This document shows positions 24,019 through 32,643 of a DNA stretch of 64,000 nt, piece by piece (positions within the stretch are counted from its first letter, which is position 1; each line of letters opens with the position of its first letter). Source of the stretch: Prevotella sp. (GTDB taxonomy: Bacteria > Bacteroidota > Bacteroidia > Bacteroidales > Bacteroidaceae). The DNA is taken from the NCBI GenBank assembly GCA_017458005.1, contig JAFTGH010000014.1, positions 1 through 64,000 on the forward strand, given 5' to 3'. Position numbers and translations under genes: made by a program. Under the pieces are notes generated by a model that made no database searches, was not told where the DNA came from, and saw only the letters and a program-made list of their open reading frames with translations.

Positions 24019-25119
24019 ATGAACATCAAATCCATCATTATTATGACAGCAGCAGGCTTATCGCTTGCTGCTTGTCAGTCTAATACGTACCAAATCAAAG
24101 GCTCTGTCGAGGATGTCGCTGACGGTGATACTCTTTTTCTGACAACAGACTTGCAAAACGGGACACCACGTGATACCATTCTTGTCAAGGATGGACAGTT
24201 CGAACTCAAAGGCGAGACTGACTCTACCTATTTTTGTCTTATCTACAATCCAGAAGAAGAGGCATTGAGTCTTCCCATCTTCATTGAGCCTGGAACCATT
24301 AAGGTCAAACTCTCCAAGACACCTGGCGGCTCTCGTGTGGGAGGAACGGCTATTAATGACGAATGGCAGCGCTTGACAGATTCCACCTTTGTTGTCGCCA
24401 AGGAGATCAATAAGGTCGCTGAGAAAGTCTATACCCATGAGGATGCGACTCAGGAGGAACAGCAAAAGGCGATGGAGCAGATTGAGAAACTCAACAAGCG
24501 ATTTAGCGGTATCTTATTAAATTTTACGGAGCGTAATATCAAGAACGAACTGGGTTACTTCATCCTCACCTTCTATCCTGAGGAGATTCTTCCATCCAGT
24601 GAGCGCCTTCGTCTGATTAAGATGATGCCTGAGGATATCCGTCAGCGTGAGGCTATCCAAGAAATGGAGCAACTCATCGGCAACTCGGCAAAGACTGAGG
24701 AAGGCGCTGTCATCGACGACTTCACACTACCTTCCATGGAAGGAGCCCCCATGAGTATTATGAGCGAGGTGAAGAAGAACCGCATCACTGTCCTCGACTT
24801 CTGGGCTAGTTGGTGTGGTCCTTGTCGTCAGGAGACTCCACTAATGGTGGAGATTTACAAGAAATACAAGGACAAGGGACTTGGTTTTGTAGGCATCTCC
24901 CTCGACGAGGATGCTGACGCATGGAAACAGGCTACAGACCAGTTAGGAATAGTATGGCCTCAGATGAGTGACCTCAAAGGTTGGGAGAATGCTGCTGCCC
25001 AGATGTTCAACGTCACCAGTATTCCCCACACCGTCGTACTCGACCAGAACGGAAAGATCCTGCGTCGTGGACTCCGTGGTGAACAGTTAGAGCAGTTCAT
25101 CGCCGAGCAATTAAAATAA
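24019..25119 (+). CDS. Thioredoxin-fold lipoprotein (DUF4369 + TlpA/AhpC-TSA)
   Basis: The 366-aa protein has a lipoprotein signal (LSLAAC, Cys 19), an N-terminal DUF4369-like domain (about 22-125), a helical linker and a C-terminal thioredoxin domain with WCGPC (265-269) and cis-Pro region SIPHTVV. Such proteins are periplasmic thiol-disulfide oxidoreductases common in Bacteroidetes. The gene starts 2 nt after prs and is probably co-transcribed. A hairpin at 25151-25187 follows. Confidence 0.92.
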   Translation: MNIKSIIIMTAAGLSLAACQSNTYQIKGSVEDVADGDTLFLTTDLQNGTPRDTILVKDGQFELKGETDSTYFCLIYNPEEEALSLPIFIEPGTIKVKLSKTPGGSRVGGTAINDEWQRLTDSTFVVAKEINKVAEKVYTHEDATQEEQQKAMEQIEKLNKRFSGILLNFTERNIKNELGYFILTFYPEEILPSSERLRLIKMMPEDIRQREAIQEMEQLIGNSAKTEEGAVIDDFTLPSMEGAPMSIMSEVKKNRITVLDFWASWCGPCRQETPLMVEIYKKYKDKGLGFVGISLDEDADAWKQATDQLGIVWPQMSDLKGWENAAAQMFNVTSIPHTVVLDQNGKILRRGLRGEQLEQFIAEQLK

Positions 25120-25150
25120 TCGCATTGACAACCTTGCCTCTTACATACAA

Positions 25151-25187
25151 GAAGCCCGTATCTACCTCCATGGCTGATACGGGCTTC
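25151..25187. terminator. Hairpin between convergent thioredoxin-fold gene and rnfA
   Basis: A perfect 12-bp stem GAAGCCCGTATC (25151-25162) / GATACGGGCTTC (25176-25187) with a 13-nt loop in the convergent gap. T-runs are weak on both sides, so termination in either direction is likely but not certain. Confidence 0.65.
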
Positions 25188-25205
25188 ATGATATGAAAGG
25201 GATTC

Positions 25206-25808
25206 TTAATCGAGACCAAACAGGGTGCGAAGACCGCCGTCTACACCAGAGAAGCCCATGAAGGCGAGACTGAGCAGACCTGCGGAGAGCATGACGATAG
25301 CCATGCCGCGCATACCTTTAGGGATATTCACCAACTCCAACTGCTCACGCATACCAGCAAAGACGGTGAGTGCCAAGCCGAAGCCTAATGCCGTAGAGAA
25401 AGCATAGACCACTGACTGTAGCAGGTTATAGTCTTTCTGGATAACCAGAATGGCAACACCCAGCACAGCACAGTTGGTGGTAATCAAAGGCAGGAAGATG
25501 CCTAAAGCCTGATAAAGTGCAGGTGACACCTTCTTCAGCACAATCTCCACCATCTGCACGAGGGCGGCGATGACGAGGATGAAGGCGATGGTCTGCAGAT
25601 ACTGCAAGCCGAAAGCGTCAAGCACGTATTTCTGTACCAGCCACGTCACGATGGTGGCAAGGGTAAGCACGAAGGCTACGGCTGCCGACATACCTAACGA
25701 GGTGTCAATCTTCTTGGATACACCAAGGAACGGGCAGATGCCCAGGAACTGTGACAACACGATGTTGTTCACGAAGATGGCGCTAATGAAAATCAATATA
25801 TATTCCAT
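25206..25808 (-). CDS. rnfA: Rnf complex subunit A
   Basis: The 200-aa integral membrane protein has six predicted helices and the N-terminal FVNNIVLSQFLGICPFLGVSK and C-terminal GLLSLAFMGFSG motifs of RnfA/NqrE. The Rnf complex couples ferredoxin:NAD oxidoreduction to Na+ or H+ transport. Last gene of the operon B-C-D-G-E-A, 3 nt after rnfE. Confidence 0.95.
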   Translation of the reverse strand: MEYILIFISAIFVNNIVLSQFLGICPFLGVSKKIDTSLGMSAAVAFVLTLATIVTWLVQKYVLDAFGLQYLQTIAFILVIAALVQMVEIVLKKVSPALYQALGIFLPLITTNCAVLGVAILVIQKDYNLLQSVVYAFSTALGFGLALTVFAGMREQLELVNIPKGMRGMAIVMLSAGLLSLAFMGFSGVDGGLRTLFGLD

Positions 25809-25811
25809 ATC

Positions 25812-26396
25812 TTATGCCTTTCTAAGTTTGTTGACAATAGCGATCAGGAAGCCGAGGGTGATAAAAGCACCTGGAGGCAACACAAAGAGCAGGATGTTAT
25901 AAGTCTCAGGCAGCAGCGTGAGTCCGAAGATAGAGCCACTGCCCAGCAGTTCACGGCAGATGCCGAGCAATGTGAGACCGATGGTGAATCCCAGTCCGAT
26001 ACCAATACCATCGAAGAGAGAGGCAACGGGACTGTTCTTGGCAGCGAAAGCCTCCGCACGACCAAGGATGATACAGTTAACTACGATCAGTGGGATAAAC
26101 AGACCGAGTGCCGCGTCAATATCTGGCAGATAAGCCTTGATGACCAACTGAAGAATTGTCACGAAGGCTGCTATCACGACGATGAACACTGGGATGCGCA
26201 CCTTATCAGGGGTGACACTCTTCAGACAGGAGATTACGAAGTTGGTACAGATGAGTACCGCCATGGTGGCAAGTCCCATTGACATACCATTGATAGCCGA
26301 AGTCGTAGTGGCAAGTGTAGGACACATACCCAGCATCAGGACGAACGTGGGGTTCTCCTTGACGATGCCATTTTTAATAATATCTATATAACTCAT
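25812..26396 (-). CDS. rnfE: Rnf complex subunit E
   Basis: The 194-aa six-helix membrane protein is homologous to RnfA. Characteristic segments are ENPTFVLMLGMCPTLA, IPVFIVVIAAFVT and FIPLIVVNCIILGRAEAFA. It pairs with RnfA as inverted-topology halves around an Fe-S cluster in the membrane. It lies 3 nt after rnfG. Confidence 0.95.
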   Translation of the reverse strand: MSYIDIIKNGIVKENPTFVLMLGMCPTLATTTSAINGMSMGLATMAVLICTNFVISCLKSVTPDKVRIPVFIVVIAAFVTILQLVIKAYLPDIDAALGLFIPLIVVNCIILGRAEAFAAKNSPVASLFDGIGIGLGFTIGLTLLGICRELLGSGSIFGLTLLPETYNILLFVLPPGAFITLGFLIAIVNKLRKA

Positions 26397-26399
26397 AGT

Positions 26400-27026
26400 T
26401 TACTCCTCCTTATTTTGTTTAGTAGCCCCTGTGGCAGCATCCGCAGGAGTTGCCTTATAGGCATTGTATGCATTATTAATCGCCAAGAGGAAAGCACGGC
26501 TGGTGATGGTAGAGGCTGTGATGGCATCCACCTTACCGCCGTCCTTCGAGACAGTCAGAGGCTCAGCGGGGCTCTTTCCGATGATGTCACCTTTCTCGCC
26601 TTTCTGGAACCATTTGTCCGCCTTGGCACCCAGTCCTGGGGTCTCGGCATGCTCCAACAGGGTATAGCCCAGAATCTTTCCTTCTGGATCGAAGCCCACC
26701 AGAACCTTCAGGTCACCACCGAAGCCACCTGTCGTACTCTCGACAGCGGCACCAAGGTCTTTCTGTTGGGCATCCTGTACTTGATAGATGATATAGGTGA
26801 GTTCCTTGCCCTTGGCATCATTCTGTTTAACAGTGTCTGTCTTGGCGACAACAAGGTTATCGCATACCATAACGGTCTTGATACCATCGGCAAGCGCCTT
26901 GGTCTTCTGCTCAGCGATAGGTCCCTCCGTCAGATGGTTGACGAAGGCGAGGACACCGCCCATGATGACTGCCACTCCTGTGAGTACCAGTACCATATTC
27001 GTTAAAGATGATTCGAGTTTTTTCAT
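26400..27026 (-). CDS. rnfG: Rnf complex subunit G
   Basis: The 208-aa protein has an N-terminal membrane anchor (about 10-30) and a periplasmic FMN-binding domain. The flavinylation region near residues 165-175 reads DAITASTITSRA, a variant of the usual SGAT.TS motif. GYTLLEHAETPGLGAK is conserved in the family. A repeat made of AGTAAAAAGGTAAA units lies directly upstream of its start. Confidence 0.93.
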   Translation of the reverse strand: MKKLESSLTNMVLVLTGVAVIMGGVLAFVNHLTEGPIAEQKTKALADGIKTVMVCDNLVVAKTDTVKQNDAKGKELTYIIYQVQDAQQKDLGAAVESTTGGFGGDLKVLVGFDPEGKILGYTLLEHAETPGLGAKADKWFQKGEKGDIIGKSPAEPLTVSKDGGKVDAITASTITSRAFLLAINNAYNAYKATPADAATGATKQNKEE

Positions 27027-27028
27027 AC

Positions 27029-27064
27029 TTTACCTTTTTACTCTTTTACCTTTTTACTTTTTTT
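27029..27064 (-). repeat. Tandem AGTAAAAAGGTAAA repeat before rnfG
   Basis: Two 14-nt copies of AGTAAAAAGGTAAA (minus strand) fill the rnfD-rnfG junction. The first copy includes the end of the rnfD coding sequence (EKK stop). Nearly the same arrangement precedes rnfD at 28056-28092. Confidence 0.6.
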
Positions 27065-28052
27065 CTGGCACTTCACCAAAGCGCTTTGGTTTCACATAAT
27101 TATTAATCAGCGGTGTGAACGCATTCATAATCAGAATGGCGAACGACATACCCTCCGGATAAGCACCCCAGTTACGGATGATGACTGTCAGGAAACCGAT
27201 AGCGACACCGTAGATAATCTGACCTTTAGGAGTCATCGGTGAGGTGACATAATCGGTAGCCATGAAGATGGCACCCAGCATCATACCACCACTGAGAATC
27301 ACGCTGAGAGGATCAGCATAGACTGGGCTGGCGAGATGCAGCAGACCAGCGAACACGAAGACGGTAGCGAGGATGCTGACAGGGATATGCCAAGTGATGA
27401 TCTTCTTCCAGAGCATATAGACCAGTCCCAGCAAGAGGGCAAGGGCACAAATCTCACCCATCGCTCCCGCACCATCGGGATGGTTACCCAGGAAGAGTGC
27501 CATGGAGTCAGGCAGTTGGTCGAGCACACTGGCATCCCCGCTCTTGATGGCGTACTTCATGATAGAAAGCGGTGTGGCACCTGTCTCCGCGTCGAGATAG
27601 GAAGTCAACTGCCCGACTTTCGGCCAAGTCGTCATCTGTGCAGGGAAGGCAACCAACAGGGCGGCACGTCCTACCAACGCAGGGTTGAAGAGGTTATTAC
27701 CCAGTCCTCCGAAGGTCATCTTACCCACGCCGATAGCGAACAAGGCGCCGATGATGATGATCCAGATAGGGAGATTGGATGGAAGGTTGAAGCCGAGCAA
27801 CAGACCCGTCAGGACAGCAGAGCCGTCACAGATGGTGGTACGCTCGTTCTTCAGCATAAACTTATTGATAGCCCACTCGAAGAGCACACAGGCAGCGACA
27901 CTTGTCGCACAGACAATAGCGGAGCCGATGCCGAAATACCAGAACGATACGAGGAGGGCGGGCAGCAGGGCGATAATCACGCCGTACATATTACGCTCAA
28001 CGGTATCTGTTCCATGTGCGTGGGGCGATAATGATACAATTAATTTTCCCAT
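27054..28052 (-). CDS. rnfD: Rnf complex subunit D
   Basis: The 332-aa membrane protein has about nine helices. The covalent FMN-attachment motif is visible as GATPLSIM (Thr near residue 158), and HAHGTDTVERNMYGVIIALLPA at the N-terminus is typical. It is shorter than many RnfD proteins but complete in motifs. Confidence 0.94.
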   Translation of the reverse strand: MGKLIVSLSPHAHGTDTVERNMYGVIIALLPALLVSFWYFGIGSAIVCATSVAACVLFEWAINKFMLKNERTTICDGSAVLTGLLLGFNLPSNLPIWIIIIGALFAIGVGKMTFGGLGNNLFNPALVGRAALLVAFPAQMTTWPKVGQLTSYLDAETGATPLSIMKYAIKSGDASVLDQLPDSMALFLGNHPDGAGAMGEICALALLLGLVYMLWKKIITWHIPVSILATVFVFAGLLHLASPVYADPLSVILSGGMMLGAIFMATDYVTSPMTPKGQIIYGVAIGFLTVIIRNWGAYPEGMSFAILIMNAFTPLINNYVKPKRFGEVPEKK

Positions 28053-28055
28053 TGT

Positions 28056-28092
28056 ATTTTACCTTTTTACTTGTTTACCTTTTTACTTTTTT
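28056..28092 (-). repeat. Tandem AGTAAAAAGGTAAA repeat before rnfD
   Basis: Two copies of AGTAAAAAGGTAAA (minus strand) span the rnfC end and the leader of rnfD, matching the rnfG leader except for two or three bases and a few extra nt before the ATG. Confidence 0.6.
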
Positions 28093-29459
28093 TGAGCAGC
28101 GGCAGCACGGCTGCGGATAATTCCCATTACTGTTGTCTTTCCAAGACGAATGTTGTCGAGCAACGGACGGTGAGCAGGACAAGTGAACTGGCAAGAGCCA
28201 CACTCGATACAACTGACCACATCCTCCGCCTCACTGCGCTCCCAGTTCTGGACTGCGGCAAGTTTGGCAAGCAGATAAGGCTCCAGCCCCATCGGGCACA
28301 CACCCACACACTTCGCACAACGGATACAGGGCTGTGGCTCCTTGCGGACAGCCTCGTCGTCAGAGATAATCGTCACGGAGTTGGTACCCTTGCAGATAGG
28401 TACCTCGACAGAGGTCAGTGCCTTACCCATCATAGGACCACCAGCCAGCAACTTATTGTCGCCCTCAGGCATACCACCGCATGCGTCAATCAAGTCCTTC
28501 ATCGGCGTACCCATACGAACGAGGAAGTTGCCTGGGTTGGCAAGACGCTTACCTGTCACTGTGGTGTAACGCTCAAAGAGCGGCTTATGCTTCATCACTG
28601 CCTCATAGACTGCGAAGGCAGTACCTACGTTTTGCACGATGGCACCCACATTGACTGGGATAGCAGGAGGTGCAGGCACCTGGCGGCGGATGACAGCATC
28701 AACGAGTTGCTTCTCACCACCCTGTGGGTAGCGCTGCTTCAAAGGTACAACCTCTACCTGATAGGCAGAGCCATTGAACTTCTCCGCACATTTCTGGGTG
28801 AGCAACTCAATAGCCTTGGGCTTGTTGGTCTCAATACCAATATAACCAGTGGTCACCTTGGCACCCTTCATCAACAGTTCGAGACCAATCAGAATCTCAT
28901 CGGCATGCTCCATCATCAGACGATAGTCGGCAGTGATATAGGGCTCGCACTCTACGGCGTTGATGATCACACACTCCGCCTTTGCCGTGGGAGGAGGTGT
29001 CAGTTTGATGAAAGTGGGGAAACAAGCGCCACCCATACCGACAACACCTGCATCCTTGATGCGGTTGACAATCTCCTCTGGAGTCAACTCCGGGTGTGCC
29101 TCCACCGTCTCTAATTTCTCAGAGCGGTCGATGGACTCTTCCCATTCGTCACCCTCCACATTAATAATAATAACAGGCTTACGATAACCAGTGGCATCGA
29201 TTGCCGTGTCAATCTTGAATACGGTACCACTAACGGATGAGAAGATAGGAGCCGACACGAAACCGCCAGCCTCCGCAATCATCGTACCCACCTTCACCTT
29301 ATCGCCCTTGGCGACAACAGGTTTGGCAGGAGCACCGATATGCTGACTCAAGGGGAAGATAGCCTGCTTGGGCAGTGCGGCGACCTTGGTCTCCACCTCA
29401 TGCGTCAGTTTATTCTCTTCTGGGTGAATACCACCTATACGGAATGTTCTTACGTTCAT
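28083..29459 (-). CDS. rnfC: Rnf complex subunit C
   Basis: The 458-aa peripheral subunit carries the NADH/flavin-binding region (GVGMGGACFPTFIK, ECEPYITADYRLM) and a C-terminal pair of [4Fe-4S] motifs (CIRCAKCVGVCPMGLEPY and CIECGSCQFTCPAHRPL). It receives electrons from or passes them to NAD. Its ATG overlaps the rnfB stop by 4 nt. Confidence 0.96.
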   Translation of the reverse strand: MNVRTFRIGGIHPEENKLTHEVETKVAALPKQAIFPLSQHIGAPAKPVVAKGDKVKVGTMIAEAGGFVSAPIFSSVSGTVFKIDTAIDATGYRKPVIIINVEGDEWEESIDRSEKLETVEAHPELTPEEIVNRIKDAGVVGMGGACFPTFIKLTPPPTAKAECVIINAVECEPYITADYRLMMEHADEILIGLELLMKGAKVTTGYIGIETNKPKAIELLTQKCAEKFNGSAYQVEVVPLKQRYPQGGEKQLVDAVIRRQVPAPPAIPVNVGAIVQNVGTAFAVYEAVMKHKPLFERYTTVTGKRLANPGNFLVRMGTPMKDLIDACGGMPEGDNKLLAGGPMMGKALTSVEVPICKGTNSVTIISDDEAVRKEPQPCIRCAKCVGVCPMGLEPYLLAKLAAVQNWERSEAEDVVSCIECGSCQFTCPAHRPLLDNIRLGKTTVMGIIRSRAAAAQKK

Positions 29460-30349
29460 GCTTGTTCCTCCTTTTCTTTAATAGGTTCGGTAGGTGTAGT
29501 AGGTTCGGTAGGTTTGGGCTTGGGAGCCGGGAAATTCACAGCGTGGATGGCGTTGGTAGGACAAACGGCAACACACTTCTTGCAGAGGCGACACTTGTTG
29601 AAGTCGATGTAAGAGACATTGCCCTCGATGGTGATGGCACCAAACTTACACTCCTTCTCACACTTGCCGCAACCGATGCAGGCAGCCTTACATGCCTTCA
29701 TGGCAACAGGACCCTTGTCCTTGTTGACACAAGAGACAAAGACTCTCCTACCCTTCGGTCCTTTCTTACGGAGTTCGATGATGTGACGAGGACAAGCCTT
29801 CACACAAGCGCCACAAGAGGTACACTTCTCCTCATCGACCTCAGGAAGACCTGTCTCGGGATTCATGTGGATAGCGTCGAACTGACAAGCAGCGACACAG
29901 TCACCACAACCCAGACAACCGAAGCCGCATGCTGTCTCACCAGCACCACAGGCATTCATTGCCGCACAAGAGCGCAATCCGTTGTACTCGGCAATCTTCG
30001 GTCGGAGGGCACATGTACCATTACAACGTACCACAGCCACCATCGGCTCACCATTGGCGATCGCCATTCCCAGCAAATCAGCCACCTTACCCATCACTTC
30101 CTGTCCACCAACAGGGCATTTCAGACCGTCGAGGCTTCCTGCGTCAGCACCTTTGACAAGGGCATCGGCAAGACCGCCGCAACCTGCGAAGCCGCATCCG
30201 CCGCAGTTAGCACCAGGCAGCACTTCCGTGACCTGGGCGATACGGGGATCCTCGTAGACAGCGAATTTCTTGGAGCAGGCATACAGTACGATGGCGGCAA
30301 TCAATCCGATACCACCTAATACTGCAACTGCAATCAACATAAAATTCAT
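29456..30349 (-). CDS. rnfB: Rnf complex subunit B (ferredoxin-type)
   Basis: The 297-aa protein has an N-terminal membrane helix (1-25) and a cytoplasmic part rich in Cys: the first cluster NCGGCGFAGCGG…CPVGG (about 48-80) and several [4Fe-4S] ferredoxin motifs (CLGCGDCVAACQF, CTSCGACVKACPR, CIGCGKCEKECKF, CRLCKKCVAVCPT). It is the entry point for ferredoxin electrons. The tail is Pro/Thr-rich. Confidence 0.96.
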   Translation of the reverse strand: MNFMLIAVAVLGGIGLIAAIVLYACSKKFAVYEDPRIAQVTEVLPGANCGGCGFAGCGGLADALVKGADAGSLDGLKCPVGGQEVMGKVADLLGMAIANGEPMVAVVRCNGTCALRPKIAEYNGLRSCAAMNACGAGETACGFGCLGCGDCVAACQFDAIHMNPETGLPEVDEEKCTSCGACVKACPRHIIELRKKGPKGRRVFVSCVNKDKGPVAMKACKAACIGCGKCEKECKFGAITIEGNVSYIDFNKCRLCKKCVAVCPTNAIHAVNFPAPKPKPTEPTTPTEPIKEKEEQA

Positions 30350-30367
30350 AATCTTTTTGTATTTGTT

Positions 30368-30790
30368 TTAGTTATAAGACTCTATCGTGAAAGCCATCTG
30401 CCTGCGCATCCGATGACGCAGCAGGTACAACAGTCCATAATAAGGCACCAAGGTCAGCAGTCCGCTCAAGGCGGCAACGCCCTCGTCGCCCGTCTGCCAA
30501 AGCACGATGACCAAGACGGCAACCATCAGTATGAATGGAATGCCAAATGCCCATAGCAAGGCACGGGCTGCGATGTCGCCTGTTGTCGACACCACCACCT
30601 GCTGTCCTTTCGTCAACTGTTTTGCGACAGTGTCGCAAAATACGTCAACAATCTTTTCCTTCGCCTCTGCGGCATTGCAGTAGCCTGCCACCTTACAGGC
30701 GGCACATGCGGAAGTCTGGAGAATGCGAACATGCACACACCCCTCTTCTATACTGTCAATGATACCCTCATGACGAATTTTATTTCTCAT
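30368..30790 (-). CDS. SoxR-reducing system protein RseC family
   Basis: The 140-aa protein has an N-terminal Cys-rich region (SACAACKVAGYC, about 28-39) and two transmembrane helices (about 78-96 and 103-122), the layout of RseC-like proteins that accompany rnf/rsx genes. I start it at ATG 30790; the frame is open further upstream (to 31126) but that part overlaps the opposite gene and passes the TACCTTTG box at 30818-30825. First gene of the rnf operon, 18 nt before rnfB. Confidence 0.9.
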   Translation of the reverse strand: MRNKIRHEGIIDSIEEGCVHVRILQTSACAACKVAGYCNAAEAKEKIVDVFCDTVAKQLTKGQQVVVSTTGDIAARALLWAFGIPFILMVAVLVIVLWQTGDEGVAALSGLLTLVPYYGLLYLLRHRMRRQMAFTIESYN

Positions 30791-30817
30791 AGATTTGCAA
30801 TATCGACTTAGCAAATG

Positions 30818-30825
30818 CAAAGGTA
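30818..30825 (-). promoter_or_regulatory. -7 box of the rnf operon
   Basis: TACCTTTG (minus) 28 nt upstream of the RseC-like start codon; no clear TTTG at -33. The opposite-facing promoter at 30887-30918 lies about 60 bp away. Confidence 0.5.
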
Positions 30826-30886
30826 CTACAAAAATGTGAATAAAAGATGCATCAAATAAAATATTTTTGAAAAATATTCGTAATCG

Positions 30887-30918
30887 TTTGCAGTTATCCA
30901 TTCTTTTATTTACTTTTG
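30887..30918 (+). promoter_or_regulatory. Promoter of the 146-aa gene
   Basis: TTTG (30887-30890), 20-nt spacer, TACTTTTG (30911-30918); start near 30925, leader about 16 nt. Full consensus match. Confidence 0.7.
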
Positions 30919-30940
30919 CAACAACAATTAGAATAAAACG

Positions 30941-31381
30941 ATGAAAGCAACAGATCAAACACTTCAGCAAATCGCCCGCGCCATCCGTAAGGTAGCAGAC
31001 AAGTTTCCAGCCAACGAGGAAGCAGGTGTCCTCACTGATATCCACCTCAGGGTAACACAGGAGACTGGTGAACTTGTTGCCTTTGACGATGACGACAAAG
31101 AAATCACCCGTTGTGTCGTAGAGCAATGGATCGACAACAAGGAGGATGATTTCTATCAGGATGTGGCAACCGTCCTTCGCGCGGAGTTAGGTAAACAGAA
31201 AGAGACAATCGAGCAGATGGCGATTCTCAAGCCCTACTCTTTCGTGCTGGAGGACGATGACCATGAGCATGTCGCAGAACTGTACTTAGTAGACGACGAC
31301 ACCGCTATCATCGACCAAGAACTCATGGCAGGTCTTGACAAGGACTTGGACAGTTTCCTTGAGAACCTGCTGAAGGACTAA
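30941..31381 (+). CDS. Conserved hypothetical acidic protein, 146 aa
   Basis: The acidic protein is probably cytoplasmic. It has a helix at the N-terminus, a beta-rich centre with an Asp run (FDDDDKEITR), and an acidic C-terminal helix (DKDLDSFLENLLKD). Family not recognised. It stands alone with its own strong promoter and is followed tail-to-tail by a small lipoprotein gene. Confidence 0.8.
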   Translation: MKATDQTLQQIARAIRKVADKFPANEEAGVLTDIHLRVTQETGELVAFDDDDKEITRCVVEQWIDNKEDDFYQDVATVLRAELGKQKETIEQMAILKPYSFVLEDDDHEHVAELYLVDDDTAIIDQELMAGLDKDLDSFLENLLKD

Positions 31382-31393
31382 CCCGTAACCGCC

Positions 31394-31660
31394 TTAATAG
31401 CCCTCACGGAACATGCGCTCCGCACCAGAGGCGTCAGGATGACCTCCTGCCTCTCCTGGTATATCAGGAATCTCCAACAAAGGCTCATCCTGCCAACTAT
31501 CGTCCTCTGTCGTCTCCTTGATATCATTCTTCTGAGCCGTGTCCACAGGAATACGCACCTGCTCCATCTGCTGTCTGTGGTCTGTCTTTGGGCGGAAGCG
31601 GTTGCATCCGACAAAGGCGAGAACCATGAGAGCGGTTAAGACATAGAAACTTTTCTTCAT
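31394..31660 (-). CDS. Small lipoprotein, 88 aa
   Basis: Signal peptide with lipobox LAFVGC (Cys 19), then a charged, Pro/Glu-rich mature part of about 70 residues without recognisable fold. It lies 23 nt downstream of the LysM glucosaminidase gene on the same strand and may be co-transcribed with it. Confidence 0.7.
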   Translation of the reverse strand: MKKSFYVLTALMVLAFVGCNRFRPKTDHRQQMEQVRIPVDTAQKNDIKETTEDDSWQDEPLLEIPDIPGEAGGHPDASGAERMFREGY

Positions 31661-31683
31661 ATCTATATTTTGTTAAGTAGTTG

Positions 31684-32574
31684 TTATCTGACTCTTAGGA
31701 CATCCCCCACCTTGATCTGGTAGTCGGGCGTCAAATCATTCATCTTATAGAGGTACTTCAGACGGATGCCATATCGCTGGGAGATGGTGTACATCGACTC
31801 GCCTCCGACCACGGTATGGGGACGGTTCTTGTATTCCTTGGGCGCATTACGGCGTTTCTTCTGCAACCAGACGAAATCGCCCTCCTCCAAATGTGCGTCA
31901 CGCTCATTCTCATTATACTTGGCAAGTTTCTTGTAGGAGACACCCATGTCATCACCAATGGTACGATAGGTGTCACCGGCATTTGCTATCACGTAATAGT
32001 TCTGGTTGAACTCATAGACACGATGACTGGGCATCTGACCTCCCACAGTCTTACCGCCACTCTTACCCTCGTCGTATTCGTAGAGTTTATAGAGTTGGAT
32101 GATGTCTATCAACTGGATGGCATAGCGGGGATTGGTGGCATAGCCGCACGACTTCAAACCGTATGCCCATCCCTTATAGTCGGTTGGCTTCAACTGGAAC
32201 AACGAACTATAGCGGTTGCTGGTCGTCAGGAACTTAGAATGGTCCTCGTAACTGTCGTAAGCATTGTCGTAAGCACGGAAGCACTCGTTGCGCTCGTCGT
32301 CATCTTGATAGATCGCCCTACCCGTCCAACCATGGCATTTGATGCCAAAATGGTTGTTGCCCTTGGTGGCGAGCACACTCCTTCCTGCCCCAGACTCCAA
32401 TACGCCTTGTGCCAGCGTGATACTGGCAGGGATATGGTAGCGTTTCATCTGCTGAATCGCCAAGTCCTTATATTGATCGAAGTACTGCTGATATTGCTGA
32501 CTCCATTTCATCTGCCCCGACATAGGCAGTGAAATGAGACATATCAGCAGACTGGTAAGAAGTTCCTTTTTCAT
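31684..32574 (-). CDS. Glucosaminidase with LysM domains (peptidoglycan hydrolase)
   Basis: The 296-aa protein has a signal peptide (to about 20) and a glucosaminidase (FlgJ/LytG-like) domain about 25-165 (ITLAQGVLESGAGRS, NNHFGIKC, Y.S.ED.S.FL). Two LysM-type segments follow (about 190-230 and 250-296, the second HTVVGGESMYTISQRYGIRLKYLYKMN). It probably cuts glycan strands in the periplasm. ATG 32574 is preferred to 32580. Confidence 0.92.
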   Translation of the reverse strand: MKKELLTSLLICLISLPMSGQMKWSQQYQQYFDQYKDLAIQQMKRYHIPASITLAQGVLESGAGRSVLATKGNNHFGIKCHGWTGRAIYQDDDERNECFRAYDNAYDSYEDHSKFLTTSNRYSSLFQLKPTDYKGWAYGLKSCGYATNPRYAIQLIDIIQLYKLYEYDEGKSGGKTVGGQMPSHRVYEFNQNYYVIANAGDTYRTIGDDMGVSYKKLAKYNENERDAHLEEGDFVWLQKKRRNAPKEYKNRPHTVVGGESMYTISQRYGIRLKYLYKMNDLTPDYQIKVGDVLRVR

Positions 32575-32592
32575 GAACATTTACTGAATTAT

Positions 32593-32628
32593 GTTGCAAA
32601 AATAAGGAAAAATAATTATATTTGCAAC
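32593..32628. promoter_or_regulatory. Overlapping divergent promoters in a 36-bp palindrome
   Basis: GTTGCAAA (32593-32600) and TTTGCAAC (32621-32628) are perfect inverted arms. The minus -7 box TATTTTTG (32597-32604) serves the glucosaminidase and the plus -7 box TATATTTG (32617-32624) serves cdd. Each has GTTG at its -33 position inside the other promoter, so the two cannot be occupied at once. Confidence 0.6.
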
Positions 32629-32643
32629 AAAAAAGGAAAGATT

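Noticed and set aside
28071-29114. Long frame (347 codons) antisense to rnfC
   Set aside because: RnfC is unmistakable on the other strand; the antisense frame is Thr/His/Arg-rich with no family features.
29375-30319. Long frame (314 codons) antisense to rnfB
   Set aside because: It mirrors the Cys-rich rnfB codons; no promoter or recognisable protein.
30791-31126. Upstream extension of the RseC-like gene to 31126
   Set aside because: It overlaps the divergent 146-aa gene and both promoters; ATG 30790 gives a normal family N-terminus.
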